From: Furcasterigmium furcatum | Lineage: Eukaryota > Ascomycota > Sordariomycetes > Glomerellales > Plectosphaerellaceae | DNA length: 64,000 nt | Direction: 5' to 3' | Assembly: GCA_001599815.1 (NCBI GenBank) | Contig: BCIA01000005.1 | Location: 2,769,088 to 2,833,087 of the forward strand | Shown here: piece by piece, positions 22,118 to 33,744 of the stretch | How the letters are laid out: each line of letters opens with the position of its first letter | How positions within the stretch are numbered: the first letter of the stretch is position 1 | Position numbers and translations under genes: made by a program | Notes under the pieces: model-generated | What the model was told of the DNA's origin: nothing | Databases searched by the model: none | Seen by the model: the letters and a program-made list of their open reading frames with translations, nothing else

Positions 22118-24381
22118 ATGCCCCCGTCCTCAAAGCGCTCCCAGCGCATCCGGCGAGAAACTCGACGTGATCCGTCTCCGACAAGAATTGAGGACTCGAG
22201 TCCCAGTCGACCAGCGAAGCGACGCAAAAAGGTAGGCCCTCTCTCGCCAAGTTCTTCCCTCCAGCTGGCCCCCTGACACCGATCTCGCGACAGGCCCAGG
22301 ACCCTCCTCCACCGTCAGAACAGGCCGACGACGAAGATTCTAGCCTCCTGGCCGACCGACCCGGCACTGCCCTCGACGGTGATGCACTCATCTCGCAAGT
22401 CATACAGCAGCTCATCTACCCCAAGGAAGGCCCTGTCCAAGCGAGTAAAGACCACGCAAACGTCATCCACGAGGCGAACTCAGATGGCGTCAAAGCTTAT
22501 GCAAAAGTTGCCGCCCTCGACTGGACCTTCTACGTGACGAAGCTCAACATCAACATTGGCCGCTCATCAGATCCCGCGACCTCTGGTGGCCGAGATCAAG
22601 ATGCCGACGCCTCCGTCGCTGCAGATGACGATGATTTCGTACACATCGACCTCGGCCCGAGCAAGATGGTGTCGAGGCAACATGCCCGTATCATCTTCAA
22701 CTCCCAAGACGGCTTCTGGGTCCTGCAGGTGAAGGGCCGCAACGGCGTCAAGGTCAACAACGTTCCCCTGAAACAGGGAACCGCTCATCCTCTGAAGAGC
22801 GGGGAAGTCCTTGAGGTCGGAGGCACAGAGATGATGTTTGTTCTCCCAACTGAGATCAGTAGCCTCGACATTCATCCAACGTACCTCAAGAGAGCCGGTC
22901 TCTCGAAGCGAGATATCCCTGGACAAATCGCCCCCCCTGGAGCCGCGTCCTCCGGGGAGCCGTCATCCTCACAGATTGTCCCGGTCTCGTCCCGCAACCA
23001 GCCCTTCAGACAGCCCATCGCACCTGCCCCCCCTGACTACAAACGGCCGGGCACCCCCCCTTCTGCCCGGAGCAAGAATCTGACTACGCTGCACAAGTCT
23101 CCAGGCCATCCCAGCTCTGGTACCATGCTACTCAACTCAACCGACGTGGATCTCAGCCATGATGACAACAGGCATATCAAGCCGCAGTTCAGCTACGCAC
23201 AGATGATCACCCAGGCGATAATGAATACGTCCGAGGGAAAACTCAACCTGAACGGCATCTACAACTTCATCACGACCAACTATGCCTACTACAGGCATCA
23301 GCCGGCTGCTGGCTGGCAGGTACGTCCCACAACTCATGCCCGACGTCGAGCATCTGGTGATCATGGTCCCGTCTGACCTCAACGCAGAACTCTATTCGCC
23401 ACAATCTTTCTCTGAACAAATCCTTCGACAAAATTGCCCGGTCCACTGATGAGCCAGGAAAAGGCATGAAGTGGCAGATTGTTCCCGAGGCCCGGGAAGA
23501 GATGATTCGGGCAGCATACAGGGGCGGCCGGGGCGGCCACAGGGGCTCATCCGCGCCGTCTTCGCCTAGCCAGCTCAACTACATCACCCATGGGCCGGGG
23601 GATGTTGCATCTCGAGATCCAGGCTCCATGCGCAGAAAGAGGCTTCCGACAATTGGATCGCCGCCACCCAGCTCGTCTCTCCATCTTCAGTCGACGCCCG
23701 ATCGCTCGACCCGTCCTCACACATCTTCCGCTTTGGCTCTCACTGCGGACGGTAGCCCGCTACCACGGTCCCGAAAAGGCGTCGGGGCCGCCGCTTCATC
23801 TGTGCCCACCTCGTCAGCCACGTACACCGGCCTCCAGGAACAAGAGTCCCCAACATTGACTTCTTCCATACTCCAAGAGGATGGTGGCTCATTCGTCACC
23901 CCTGCGCCGCTCCGTGTCCATCCCAGGCTCGCGCCGCCCAGCACTGCCCAGAGGCCCAGTCAACACATGCCGACTAGCTCTCCAGCCCCTTTCTGGAAGT
24001 ACGCTGATATTGGCAGTACCCCTTTGAAGCCTCTCGGCAACTTTGACCTCAGTCCATCTAAACCAGCCGGTGATTTGCCACCTCAGAGTAGCAGCCCCCC
24101 GCCGCAAGCCAAGACACCTGTACATAGCCCGACAAGGAAGCGAGAGTACACTCGCGAACAGACCGAGGAGGCGCATGTGCCGACGCCTGAACCACCGGAA
24201 GCAGACGAAGAGGAAGGCTTCGACTTGGCCAAGTACGTTTCTGTTCTGGCTTTCGCTTTCTTGTCGACTAATTTACTAATCAATTTGCTTTTGCAGGGGT
24301 TTTCAGAGCATAGGATCGTACCACGCACCAGTCAGCCGTGGTGTCTCGATAGCAAAAGCACTGAATGGAGGTCGGTTGTAA
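22118..24381 (+). CDS. FKH2: FHA-forkhead transcription factor (Fkh1/Fkh2 type)
   Basis: Four exons: 22118-22231, 22294-23319, 23388-24232 and 24297-24381, giving 689 residues. The order is a basic N-terminus, an FHA phosphothreonine-binding domain at about 119-205 (NIGRSSD, SRQHARI, GRNGVKVN), a Pro/Ser linker, then the forkhead domain at about 333-425 (KPQFSYAQMITQAI, LNGIYNFI, YYRHQPAAGWQ|NSIRHNLSLNKSF). The intron at 23320-23387 falls exactly before the recognition helix NSIRHNLS. The long Ser/Pro C-terminus ends GFQSIGSYHAPVSRGVSIAKALNG. FHA plus forkhead in this order is the hallmark of Fkh1/Fkh2, which regulate G2/M genes and development. Filamentous fungi usually have one such gene, so Fkh1 and Fkh2 cannot be told apart. 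Confidence 0.9.
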
Positions 24382-24827
24382 CGGGACACAGGTCGACACG
24401 TCCTTTGATCACTCAAGTACCCTAGGTAGCCAGAGGAATGAATTTGCGAAATGTGCCAGGCGCTTCAGGAGCAGACAGTCGTATTCTGAGTGAGGATTTT
24501 CAATTACAAGAAGGCTATGTGACATGTTCTGGGCTCATCTCAGCTGGTTTTCGTCTCCCAGCTTGCTGTGCTCTCTGCTCGTCTGACGACTGCTTAGTGC
24601 ATCGACGTTTCGTCCCCCCCCTTGCGCAGTCGCAATGGCTCCTCAACGGCTCTACGGCCTCTGCCTGCACCTTTTCTCAACTTGTGTAAAATCTACAGTA
24701 GTGTTACAATGACAGTCCCCGGGCCTGGGCCGGGGGCCACGGTATCCATCCTGCGATCAGGAGCTCGGGGTCCTTTCTCACAAAGATAGAATCTTGCGCG
24801 CGATGTGACGACCTAGTCCAGTCCCGA
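24382..24827. other. Convergent intergenic region
   Basis: Shared 3' flanks of the forkhead gene and CLU1. No gene or repeat was recognised. Confidence 0.45.
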
Positions 24828-27800
24828 TTAGGCCTTGCCGCCACGCCTCTTAGGGTTGCGACGACCTTGGCCCTTGGAGGTTTGGCTGGACTGCTTGCTG
24901 TCTCCCTCGATGTACTTGAGGATGTCCTCAATGCTTCGATTATGTGGTTGGGATGGAGAACCAGAAGCCGAGGGCGTCAGAACTGGCTCTGCCAAAGGCA
25001 AGCGTAAGCGCTTCGATTGCGCGTCCCTGATTGCGGCGGCAGCGTTCTTCGCCTTGTTCACAGCATTCATCGTAAGATGCTCGTACCAGCTCTCCGCCTC
25101 CTTCGTGTTCTTATCCTCAGGGCCCAGTTTGGCCTTGAAAGTCTTGAAGGACTCCTGCATCTTCTTGACGGCTTCCCTATGATCGCCATCTAGGGCGAGA
25201 GCTTGTGCGAGCTGGAACAAAAGAGTGGCCGCATTGATTGAGTCATCGCCGTAGACCTTGTTGCAGATGCGCAGGGATTCTTCGAACCAGAGACGAGACT
25301 CGCGGTAAGCCTTCAGGTGTTGAAGCATAACGGCTCCATTGTTGATTGTCGTGATCGAGTCAGGGTGGTCGGCACCGTAGATAATCTTCCACAGCTCAAG
25401 GGCGTGCTTGACATAGGCGAGGGCCGCCTTGCTGGCGCCAGTTTGATGCAGGAAGAGGCTCAGGTTGAGGTAGTTGAGGAGGGTCTCCGTTGAATCGACG
25501 CCAACGGTTCTCTCTGCCACAATGATGGCCTTGCGCGCAAGCTCGACGGCAGCTTCTTTCTCATCGAGTTGATAATACATCATCGACAAGGTGTTGTAGA
25601 CGCGGGCAACCTCTGGGTGAAGAATGCCATAGATCTGCTCATGGAGCGAAAGTGACTCGAGAAGCAGTTCTTGGCCAAGTTTCTTCTGTCCCTGCATGAT
25701 GGAGATCCGCCCAGCTTCGAGTGCCTCTTCGGCAAGGGTGCTGCGAGGCGAGGAGTGTTTGACAACAGGCACAATGTTGATAACATCATCCGGTGTGAAG
25801 GTATCCGCGACGGTTGCGGTAGCCGCGGCGGATGGGGAGCCCTCACGGTTCTTGCCCTTCTTCTTCTTCTTGCTCTCGCCATTTACTTGGTTGTTGCTTG
25901 CAGGCTCGGATTCCGTCATGTCAGAACTGGGGATGACTACCCGACTCGATGTGCTGGTGAATGTGTATTCCCTGGCCTGCATTTGAAGGCCCAGCTTCAG
26001 AGAAATTTCACGGAGCTGCTGGAGCGGTTTCATGGCCTTTGGCCAGCCGTCTGTAAGTTGGTAACGGAACCTCTGAGATACTTCTTGGGAGACCTGCGTG
26101 TGAACGCCTTCAGGCGTGGCGCTCTCGAATGAGAAGTCGGACTCGGGGTACAGTGCTTTCATATCCGCATCCACGACAGCGACCGGCTTGGGATTCAGCT
26201 CATAGCCGAGCAGACAGTTCAGAAGATGGGATATGCAAGAGGAGGCGAAAGGAGTTGGCACATTGCGCAGGTGTTTCGAAGCGACGTGCTTGAAAGACCG
26301 AGCAATCATGTCCTGCAGAGCGATGTCCTCGAGGCACTGCAGGCGACTCTCTGCGGCCAACGACGCGATCTTACCCAAGTACCTGACATTGATGCCCCGC
26401 TTGTGCAGCTGCAGAGTAAGGGCCTGTCCGTCCATGGGGAAACTGGCTTCGTTATCCTTGAGCTCGCGGACGAAGTCGGGGATGAGCTGCTCGGTGAGAT
26501 AGTTGCTGGCAGCACGAACGTCCTCTTCGTCGGCGGCAAGCTCAGCCTTTTCTTCATCAGTCTGCGGCACCTGACCGCTGAAAACATCCGGGTTCAGGGA
26601 GAACTGAAACTTGGAAATGTCGATGTGGTCGTTCTTCTGCTGGGTACTGGCTTCTGATGCATCAGCGTCCCCTTCGAGTTCTTGGGTTGGCTGATCAGAT
26701 GATTGTTCGCGCTTCTTCATCTCTGCGTCGACCCATTCTTTCATCTTCTTCCGGTTGAAGGACTCTACCAGCTCATGCCGGAGGACGGTCATGCGATGCG
26801 GGTAGGCAACACCACACGGAGAGGCAGGGCCCTCCAGCCAGTTGATGTCCAAGGGAGTCACCCGATACAAATCGAGGACATACTTGCGCCCATCAGTTCC
26901 TAGGAGACCTTTCGTCTCCACACTGGCCTCCAGGATGACTGGGTTGCCCTCCTTGTCCCAGACCGCATGCTTCTTCACCCTGAGGGTCTTCGAAAGCTTC
27001 TGGAAGGTGGGCACAAAGCGCTCGTCGGCTGCAATCACTTCCTTGCCCTCGACCGCGCCGTAGTCGATCTGGTTCTCGCCAGGCTCCCTGGGCTTGAAAA
27101 TGCCAGGAACAATACTCTGACCGACAATGCGCTTGCCGAGGTAGTCCACGACCACCGTGGCGGTAGTGAACAGACCGTCAACGTCGATCTGATTGACCAG
27201 ACGGACGCCAGCGACATCCTTGCCCGTCGCCACTCTGGCAGCTTCATCACCTCCCTCGGAAGCAAATGTTCCCACACCGTCAGCCCCAAAGGAGAAGAAG
27301 ACGTTGTTGTAGACAAAAATTTGGGCATCCTTGCATTCGGTGGGGTTCAGGGGTGGAATTTCGCCTTGGGCAACCAAGATCGCGCCACGAGTAGCGGCGT
27401 CGTTGAAGTCGGCGAACAGCTTGGAGATGAGGCGCTCGCGGAACACCCTATCCTGCACTGTCTCCCTGGGCAGCTCCCTCGCTGACTGGAGCTCTTCATT
27501 CCAATCTCTCAGTGTGTCAGTGTTATCGACCCCAGCAATGAGATAAGTCTCCTGCGACCTAGTGGGGTCCGAGACGTGGGCCAGCTGGGGCGATGTTGCC
27601 GGGGGCACAGCCCAAGGCGCCGCAGGAATAGCATTCGCGATTTGGAAGGTGGCAAGGGGATCCTTCTGGTTGTTGTACTCCTGTAGCTCGCGGAATGAGG
27701 ACTCAAAGGAGGGCGAAATAAGCTCGAGGAGGCCAAGGAGAGAGTGGGAGGACTGGCCCTTGGGTGCCGGTCGAGGGAATGGGTCAAACTTTGCATTGGC

Positions 27801-28697
27801 AGATTTGTTGACGAAGAAACCGCCAACGGAAGACGTGATTTGGTACTGGTCTCCCTCGTTGGTGGTCACGATGAGGTAAAGCAAATGCCCCCTCTGCTTA
27901 AGGTGTGGGGGTGGCGGGTTCCAGGGGGACAAGGTGATCGTCTTGACAGTCTTAGGCGACTCTTGAACCGAAGGGGGCAGCAGACGCGAGACGTCGGCAG
28001 GAGCGCCGAAGAGAGTCGAGTATTCAAGGGGCAGTGACGAAGCAGCCTCGACCTCAGGGGCCACAGTGTCCAGCAGAGACAGTCCTGGAAGGATGCCCTG
28101 TACGACATCGGTGCGATCGCCGGCGGCCCCAATCAACTCGCGAATGCGCACGAAGTGGATGCGGGCCTCCTTCTCAGTGTAGGGGTCTTCGACGAGTGTG
28201 ACTTCGGGGTTCTGGGATAGGTCGGGGATTTCGGCAATAGGCACAAAATCATTGACGCGCTTGCCCTGGTGCTCCAGATGGAAGCAGGTGTATCTGAAGG
28301 CCGCTGGGAGGTCGATGATGGACTGTCGGACTTCATGGACCTGCTCCTGGGGCGATACCTGCATATGCTGCGTCAGCTGTGGCCACATGACATCCTGCCA
28401 CGGAGGAAGCTCACCAGAATGGTCATGGTACGGGGTTCGTCGGGGAGGTGGATCGTCAGGTTGACAAGTGCTATGGCTGATAAGCTTCTTGTTGCACAGT
28501 CAAGCCAGAGAGATCATACCTTCGACAGGTTGTTCGCCATCTTGTTCGACAGTTCCCAGTTCCGCCTGGGTTTGGTCCGGGGGCCGCTCAGCCGTCGGGG
28601 CAGGATCTGCACGTACATTAGTCCCAGCGGAAGACCCAGGCAAGAGACCGGACCTACCCTGCCCATTTGGCAAATCTGTCTGTGTGGGAGCAGCCAT
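24828..28697 (-). CDS. CLU1: Clustered mitochondria protein Clu1 / Tif31
   Basis: Three exons on the minus strand: 28520-28697, 28415-28470 (56 nt) and 24828-28358, giving 1254 residues. Introns are 49 and 56 nt. Exon 2 encodes LVNLTIHLPDEPRTMTIL, and joining gives ..TILVSPQEQVHEVRQSI, the conserved start of the CLU N-terminal domain. Then come FHLEHQGKRVNDF, VEDPYTEKEARIHFVRIREL, the CLU domain (about 340-600), an eIF3 p135-type middle region, and C-terminal tetratricopeptide repeats (VARVYNTLSMMYYQL, AALAYVKHALELWK and neighbours, roughly 970-1140). The last 40 residues are Lys/Arg-rich (KGQGRRNPKRRGGKA). Clu1 is a cytosolic ribosome- and mRNA-associated factor whose loss clusters mitochondria. 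The length is normal for the family (about 1250). Confidence 0.95.
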
Positions 28698-29545
28698 GAT
28701 CGGAGACAGCTGGGTTTTGGAGGGGGAGGGCTGGCGAGATAAGTTGCGTCGGTGGGAGGACCTGTGGGAGAGGTTGCCGGCAAGTGCAGGTGCTATAGTA
28801 CAGGATTGGCTCCACAGCCTCCTTAGTAGGTGCAGAACACTGTGGACGTGTCTTTGGTTCGCGGGCCGGGCAATGATGTGAAATCCGTGTGCAAATACGA
28901 TGACCGGTTCGAGAAGATGTCGGGGTGAGCTGGATGCGATGGGGCCTGACAGCTTTTAAGGACGAGAAAAGGGAAAAGTACAAAGATGATGAATACAATG
29001 AGCTCTTCCAAAAAGCGTGATGTTCACTACGCTCCTCGGGCAGAACCGTCTGGATATGAAGTTGTGATGGAGTCGGAGCGGAGGAAGAAAAAATGTCCTC
29101 GGCACAAGGACAGAAAATTGGGTGAAGCATCCAGCGCGTCATGGTGCCAATTGGCCAACCAGCGGGCCGGAAATGCTCCCAAGGCGTGGTCTGGGCAAGA
29201 CCTCCCTGGTCCGGGCTAGTTGGGTCGGCTGCATGGAAGCATCATTTGAGGTCCTGCATCATCCGGGGTTTTCCGCCGCACCCACGGGCAGTCGGTACTG
29301 TACAGTCAGCACCCACACCTTACTCTATGTGGTAATCAAGTAAACAAAGGTGTCAACTCGGCCACCTTCAATTCGAACGACATGCAACCACAAACCTCCC
29401 CGCTTCCCTACCTCTCAGGCCTCGTCCTGGATTTCATGGCGATTGCGCCTATTCTTACTCAATAATTTTGCTTCCTCGCACTATCATAGAACCAGGTTTC
29501 GCTACTTCTATCCTTCTTTTCTCGGCAAGTCACACCGAGCGTGAA
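28698..29545. other. Divergent promoter region
   Basis: Upstream DNA of CLU1 (minus) and of the uncharacterised gene at 29546 (plus). No gene was recognised in it. Open frames on both strands have no homology that I can see. Confidence 0.4.
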
Positions 29546-31915
29546 ATGGGCGGAACGCCTCGCCACACGGGGGCGGACAAAAACGCACGGAGTTGGACTG
29601 CGATGCGATGTCGCCGACTGCTGCGTCCTCTTCAATCCCGCCTGGCCGCTCTACGGAAGCTCTCGCCCGCAGGGAGGGTACCTCCGCTGCCTGCTCAGCC
29701 ACCCAGGGCAAATGCTATATCCAGCAAGCTCAAGAGGGCCAGGGCAGGTAACGAGACTGTCAGTGAGACTGCCGGGGCTCGAAAGAAGCAGCGTCGGACT
29801 TATTCCCAGAAGGGTTCGATCGGAGGAAAGGCCCTGGATGTCGCAGCCAGCCGGGCTGGCAAGATGCGCGAATTTGTCCCCTCAAAGAAACCACGGCCAG
29901 ACGGGCTGCCGAGCATCGCAACACCACTACTTCGCCGGACGAAGTCACCACTCGAGTACTGCCGGAGGGGAACTCCTTCAAGGTCCTTCACTGCTTTGGC
30001 CGACGAGCCTCGCGACGAAGCACTGACCCGGTCTCTCAGCCTACTTCTCGACATGCAAGTTGAGTTAGGAGTGGAACAGCATGGAATATGTGAGGGTATC
30101 TTAAGAGCCCTGGCTGCACTCGTGCTTGCAACAACGTCTCATACAACCATTACTGCACCCAAAAGTCTGGTCTCCATGTGCCTTCGACAAATCCCAAAAT
30201 ACCTTGCCAGGGCAGACGAGGAGGAGATGCTTGATGCTAAGAACGACGATAGCTTGACGGCTTTCTCCTCTACAAGACCATCCATCCGGATCTACGACGA
30301 ACTCGAAACACTCGGGTCTGGGAGTTGTGGGTGGAAGGGCCTCCAAACACTTGTTCGAGCACACGCCCTGTCTGTGCTGAGGGAAGCCATCGTAACTGGG
30401 CTTTTCACGCCTAACTTCGCTGGCCTCCTTGTCAACTATTACCAACAGGCCGGGCAGCCTGAAGATTGCTGGGAGCTAGCAGACGCGCTGCTGCGGCGGA
30501 AGTATCCCGGTCCTCAGAATCCCCGGAGTACGCTGAAAGAGAATGAGGAGCTCAGGCCTCTAGCAATGCTCTCTGGTCTAGCTGCACGCCCCAGCAACGC
30601 CAGGCATGTCAGTCGAGCTATTTCTTCCCTGGTTGAAAGCAAGCAGCTTCCCGTGGCTTGGCTGTCAACGAGGGCCCTCCAGTTCTTCTGGGTTCTCTCT
30701 GCGGGCTCGCTCCTGGACAGTTGCACCTCCTCGCACTGCTTACAGTCCCTAACAGTCGGCATTACATCGCTCAGCCTATCATGTCGCCAAAGCGACTCCC
30801 GCTACTCTATACACCAGCCCACACAAGCACTGACAGCGGTCATCGGTGCCATGACTGCCATGGCTCTGGTTTCTGGAGGTTCTTTCCATTCGACCGGCAA
30901 GGGAGATGCTGTACCGCAGGGTCGTACTCTGGTCCAGAGCAGGGTGCTCCATGTCTTCCAAGCAGCCTTACTGGGGACGGCGGGAAGGGACGCCGATGAC
31001 AAGGCCCACGACATGCTGAGGCTCGGGATCTACTTCATAACTATGAGCATCAACGGATGCGATCTGACGAGAAAGCTCGTCGAGGGTGCGGGTGATCTTC
31101 CACGTTCAACACACCAGCTGGGCGAGATGGCTATTGGCTTGACTTGCAACGTGGCTCGGTGCTCGAGCAAGGCTATTTCTACACCACCGAATCGGATATA
31201 CTCTTGGCTATTCGACCAGCTTGAGGCGCTGCAATTGCCAGACATCAAGAAACTGCGCCGTGACGGGGCATTCATGCTTGCGAGGGAGACTGATGACCTC
31301 CGAGATCTTGCTTTTGCGGAAAATGAACAGCCAAACGCGACGACTCCTATCAAGGCGTTCCCGGCTCAGACAACAAGGCGCCAGTCGACCTTTACCGGGT
31401 ATCGGTGGGAGGAAGGCATCAGCGAGTGGGTAGTGGCCAGCCCAGCTAAACTGAACAAGGCGGCTGAAGGTTCATGTGAGGCGGGACTGGCGACGTTGGC
31501 ACAGGGCACGCCAGGGTGGCCTCATCATAATAGCACTTCCCCGTCCAATCGAGCACCACGAACCGCCCGACATAGCTTCGACAAAGAAGAAGTTGCTGAG
31601 ATGAGTGTTCGGAAGGTGCGAAGCCAAGCGGCAGAGGGTCAAGCCCAGCAGATCCAGCGGGAGACCCGGGCTCTGATGCTCGGGCGTGAGCGACAAGAGG
31701 TCCCAACGCAGTTGCAGAGGATGGGATATCCAAGGAGGTCATCCACGGCGGAACAGGAGAACCGGACATCAGCGAAGGTCGCAAGGAGAAAGGCAGCTGG
31801 TGTGGCGGCACCAAGAAGAGGCATGTTTCGGGCCATGGGATGGCGGGTAGCACTCGCTGACGTGCAAATGGGCCAGGCCATATCGGAGAGCGATGATGAG
31901 CTCTCCATCTGTTGA
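29546..31915 (+). CDS. Uncharacterised large protein
   Basis: A single open frame of 789 residues from the first in-frame ATG. The frame is open to 29468 but without ATG. I do not recognise a named domain. The first 130 residues are Arg/Lys-rich (SKLKRARAG, RKKQRRTYSQKG) and look nuclear. Residues about 170-630 are hydrophobic-helical, as in a HEAT/ARM-like solenoid (LRALAALVLATTS, LLVNYYQQAGQPEDCWELADALLRRKYPG, LARETDDLRDLAFAE). A short conserved-looking block, YRWEEGISEWVVASP, lies near 645, followed by a disordered basic tail ending SESDDELSIC. An alternative start in another frame (ATG near 29605) would need an intron that I cannot define. Its long uninterrupted length and position between known genes support a real gene. 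The function is unknown. Confidence 0.68.
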   Translation: MGGTPRHTGADKNARSWTAMRCRRLLRPLQSRLAALRKLSPAGRVPPLPAQPPRANAISSKLKRARAGNETVSETAGARKKQRRTYSQKGSIGGKALDVAASRAGKMREFVPSKKPRPDGLPSIATPLLRRTKSPLEYCRRGTPSRSFTALADEPRDEALTRSLSLLLDMQVELGVEQHGICEGILRALAALVLATTSHTTITAPKSLVSMCLRQIPKYLARADEEEMLDAKNDDSLTAFSSTRPSIRIYDELETLGSGSCGWKGLQTLVRAHALSVLREAIVTGLFTPNFAGLLVNYYQQAGQPEDCWELADALLRRKYPGPQNPRSTLKENEELRPLAMLSGLAARPSNARHVSRAISSLVESKQLPVAWLSTRALQFFWVLSAGSLLDSCTSSHCLQSLTVGITSLSLSCRQSDSRYSIHQPTQALTAVIGAMTAMALVSGGSFHSTGKGDAVPQGRTLVQSRVLHVFQAALLGTAGRDADDKAHDMLRLGIYFITMSINGCDLTRKLVEGAGDLPRSTHQLGEMAIGLTCNVARCSSKAISTPPNRIYSWLFDQLEALQLPDIKKLRRDGAFMLARETDDLRDLAFAENEQPNATTPIKAFPAQTTRRQSTFTGYRWEEGISEWVVASPAKLNKAAEGSCEAGLATLAQGTPGWPHHNSTSPSNRAPRTARHSFDKEEVAEMSVRKVRSQAAEGQAQQIQRETRALMLGRERQEVPTQLQRMGYPRRSSTAEQENRTSAKVARRKAAGVAAPRRGMFRAMGWRVALADVQMGQAISESDDELSIC

Positions 31916-33744
31916 GTTTTGTGCGAGCTCAACTCACGGGCCCATAGGCACGTAACGTATGTACGTACAAGTATACATAGCAAACCCTCCCCTCGAATCC
32001 AGATCAGGGCATCGACATCAGTATCCAGCGGGTTGGACATGTACTGATTTACGCCCCTCATGCACGATGACCAAGGGTTAGATTGGCGAGCGGCTCGTGA
32101 GCGTGACAAGGCAAGCCATGACGACATGAACACCAGGGGGCCATGGACGCGTCGACGTTTCGACTTCGGTTGGGAGAGTGAGCGGCTGCTGGTCCTTCAG
32201 TACATACTGTACTTTCTTGCACATGTTCCATGGAGGAGGCCAACACAATGACGGGTTGAAACGCAGGTATTATTGGGCACCTGTCAAGTCCAGGCGTGGA
32301 GGGCTGCGACGAGACGAAGCAACATTATGCGAGAGGCCAGGCAAGAGATTGAGAGTTGAGGCCGTTTCAGAGCAGGTTGACGCGGACAGGCAGGGGCCCT
32401 TGCCGGGTGTCCAAGGCATGGAATGCCTGGCTTCGGCAACGGCGTTGCCTCCAGATCGAGTTTTCATCGGCAGAAAGGTTCAGGGGCAGAGCTGTGCGTC
32501 GGGGCCGGCGGTTTCACTTTAGCTGCGTGGCTGGCAAGCCCCACGGTTGGACCCGTCTCAACGAGTCTCCACCACTCCACATGGGCGGCTCGACCTGCCT
32601 AACATCTGCCATCTGATTGGCCTCAGGACAGGGCCACCAGGCGATCCAGCGGGAACCGATGCGGACTTTGGAAGCCACCCTCGCCCCCTGTCTCTCCGCC
32701 CCTGGCAATCGCAGCCCCTGGTGCCCTGGTGCGGCCCCTAATCGTTCCCCTTAGGAGGGTTGCCAGATGCGCCGGGACATGCGTGTTGATCTCTTCGTGA
32801 CAGCTACGGTAACGACGAGCATCGAAATACATACCTACAAGCATCTGCTGCGGTCGTCTCCCGGGCTCAAACCATATCGCCAAACTCGCGACCCAATATA
32901 GCAACACCGGGTCTTGGGCACTGCGGCCTGTCCCTCCATCCCGGATCATCAACTGAGCTGGCGGATCGTGAACTGAGCATCTTCGTGGATCACGACCTGC
33001 AAGCTTCGGGGTGCCGAGCGTCAAGTATATTAACGCCTCCCTGCCGCTCATTTTGCACATGCCCCGGTCGAGTCTCGTCCAGACGCCCCGGCTCCACAAC
33101 CACCCGCCTGTTGACAACTCCTTCCCTCCGTCACTCGTCAACTCGGGCCAACTGCACCTAAGTTGTTACAGTTCTCATTCCCTCTCATTTGGGAGATCCC
33201 TTTCACAAACCCTGTCTGGTTTAACGGGTACCACGCCTCACTTGGTTCATCAACAGCGTCCATCCTGTCCTCGCCCTCTCACCCTCTCCTCTTTCTGCCG
33301 CCTCTTCAGCTCTCAGCTCGTGTTGGACGCCGCCTCTTCGATTCTCCCCGTCTGTCGTCATTTACATTCCTTTTCTCTTCGTCGACATTCGTTGCTTAAC
33401 GCCCTCTTGCCGCTGCACTATCCCGGGAGTCAGGCACACTCATCCGAGCCACGCAACCCAGCCACGACAAGTAGCATTCCTCTTCTCCCTACGTATTAAG
33501 GGCTGGTAGCCAGACTCTCGCCTTGAACTTCGCACCTGCCGCCAGTTCTCTCTTCTTCTCACGACCCTTCTCGCCTGGACAACCCGCCTCAACCCTGCTG
33601 GTCATGCTTGGGACGGCCTGAACAGGTTTTCTTTCTCTCTTCTGCCCCAATATTGACGCCGGCCCGTTCCACACGTCGACATCCGACCCCGAACTGATTT
33701 GATATCCGATCGACCTTCCCTCCCTACGACTACGTGAAATCAAG
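31916..33744. other. Long region upstream of the ferric reductase gene
   Basis: Left part: intergenic, with open frames on both strands that I could not support. Right part (about 33010-33744): very pyrimidine-rich, apparently a long 5' leader or promoter typical of filamentous fungi. No clear iron-responsive (GATA-type SreA) site was found by eye. Confidence 0.4.

Noticed and set aside
32623..33141. Minus-strand frame of 172 residues upstream of the ferric reductase
   Set aside because: Low-complexity composition effect. No recognisable family, and it overlaps the pyrimidine-rich leader.
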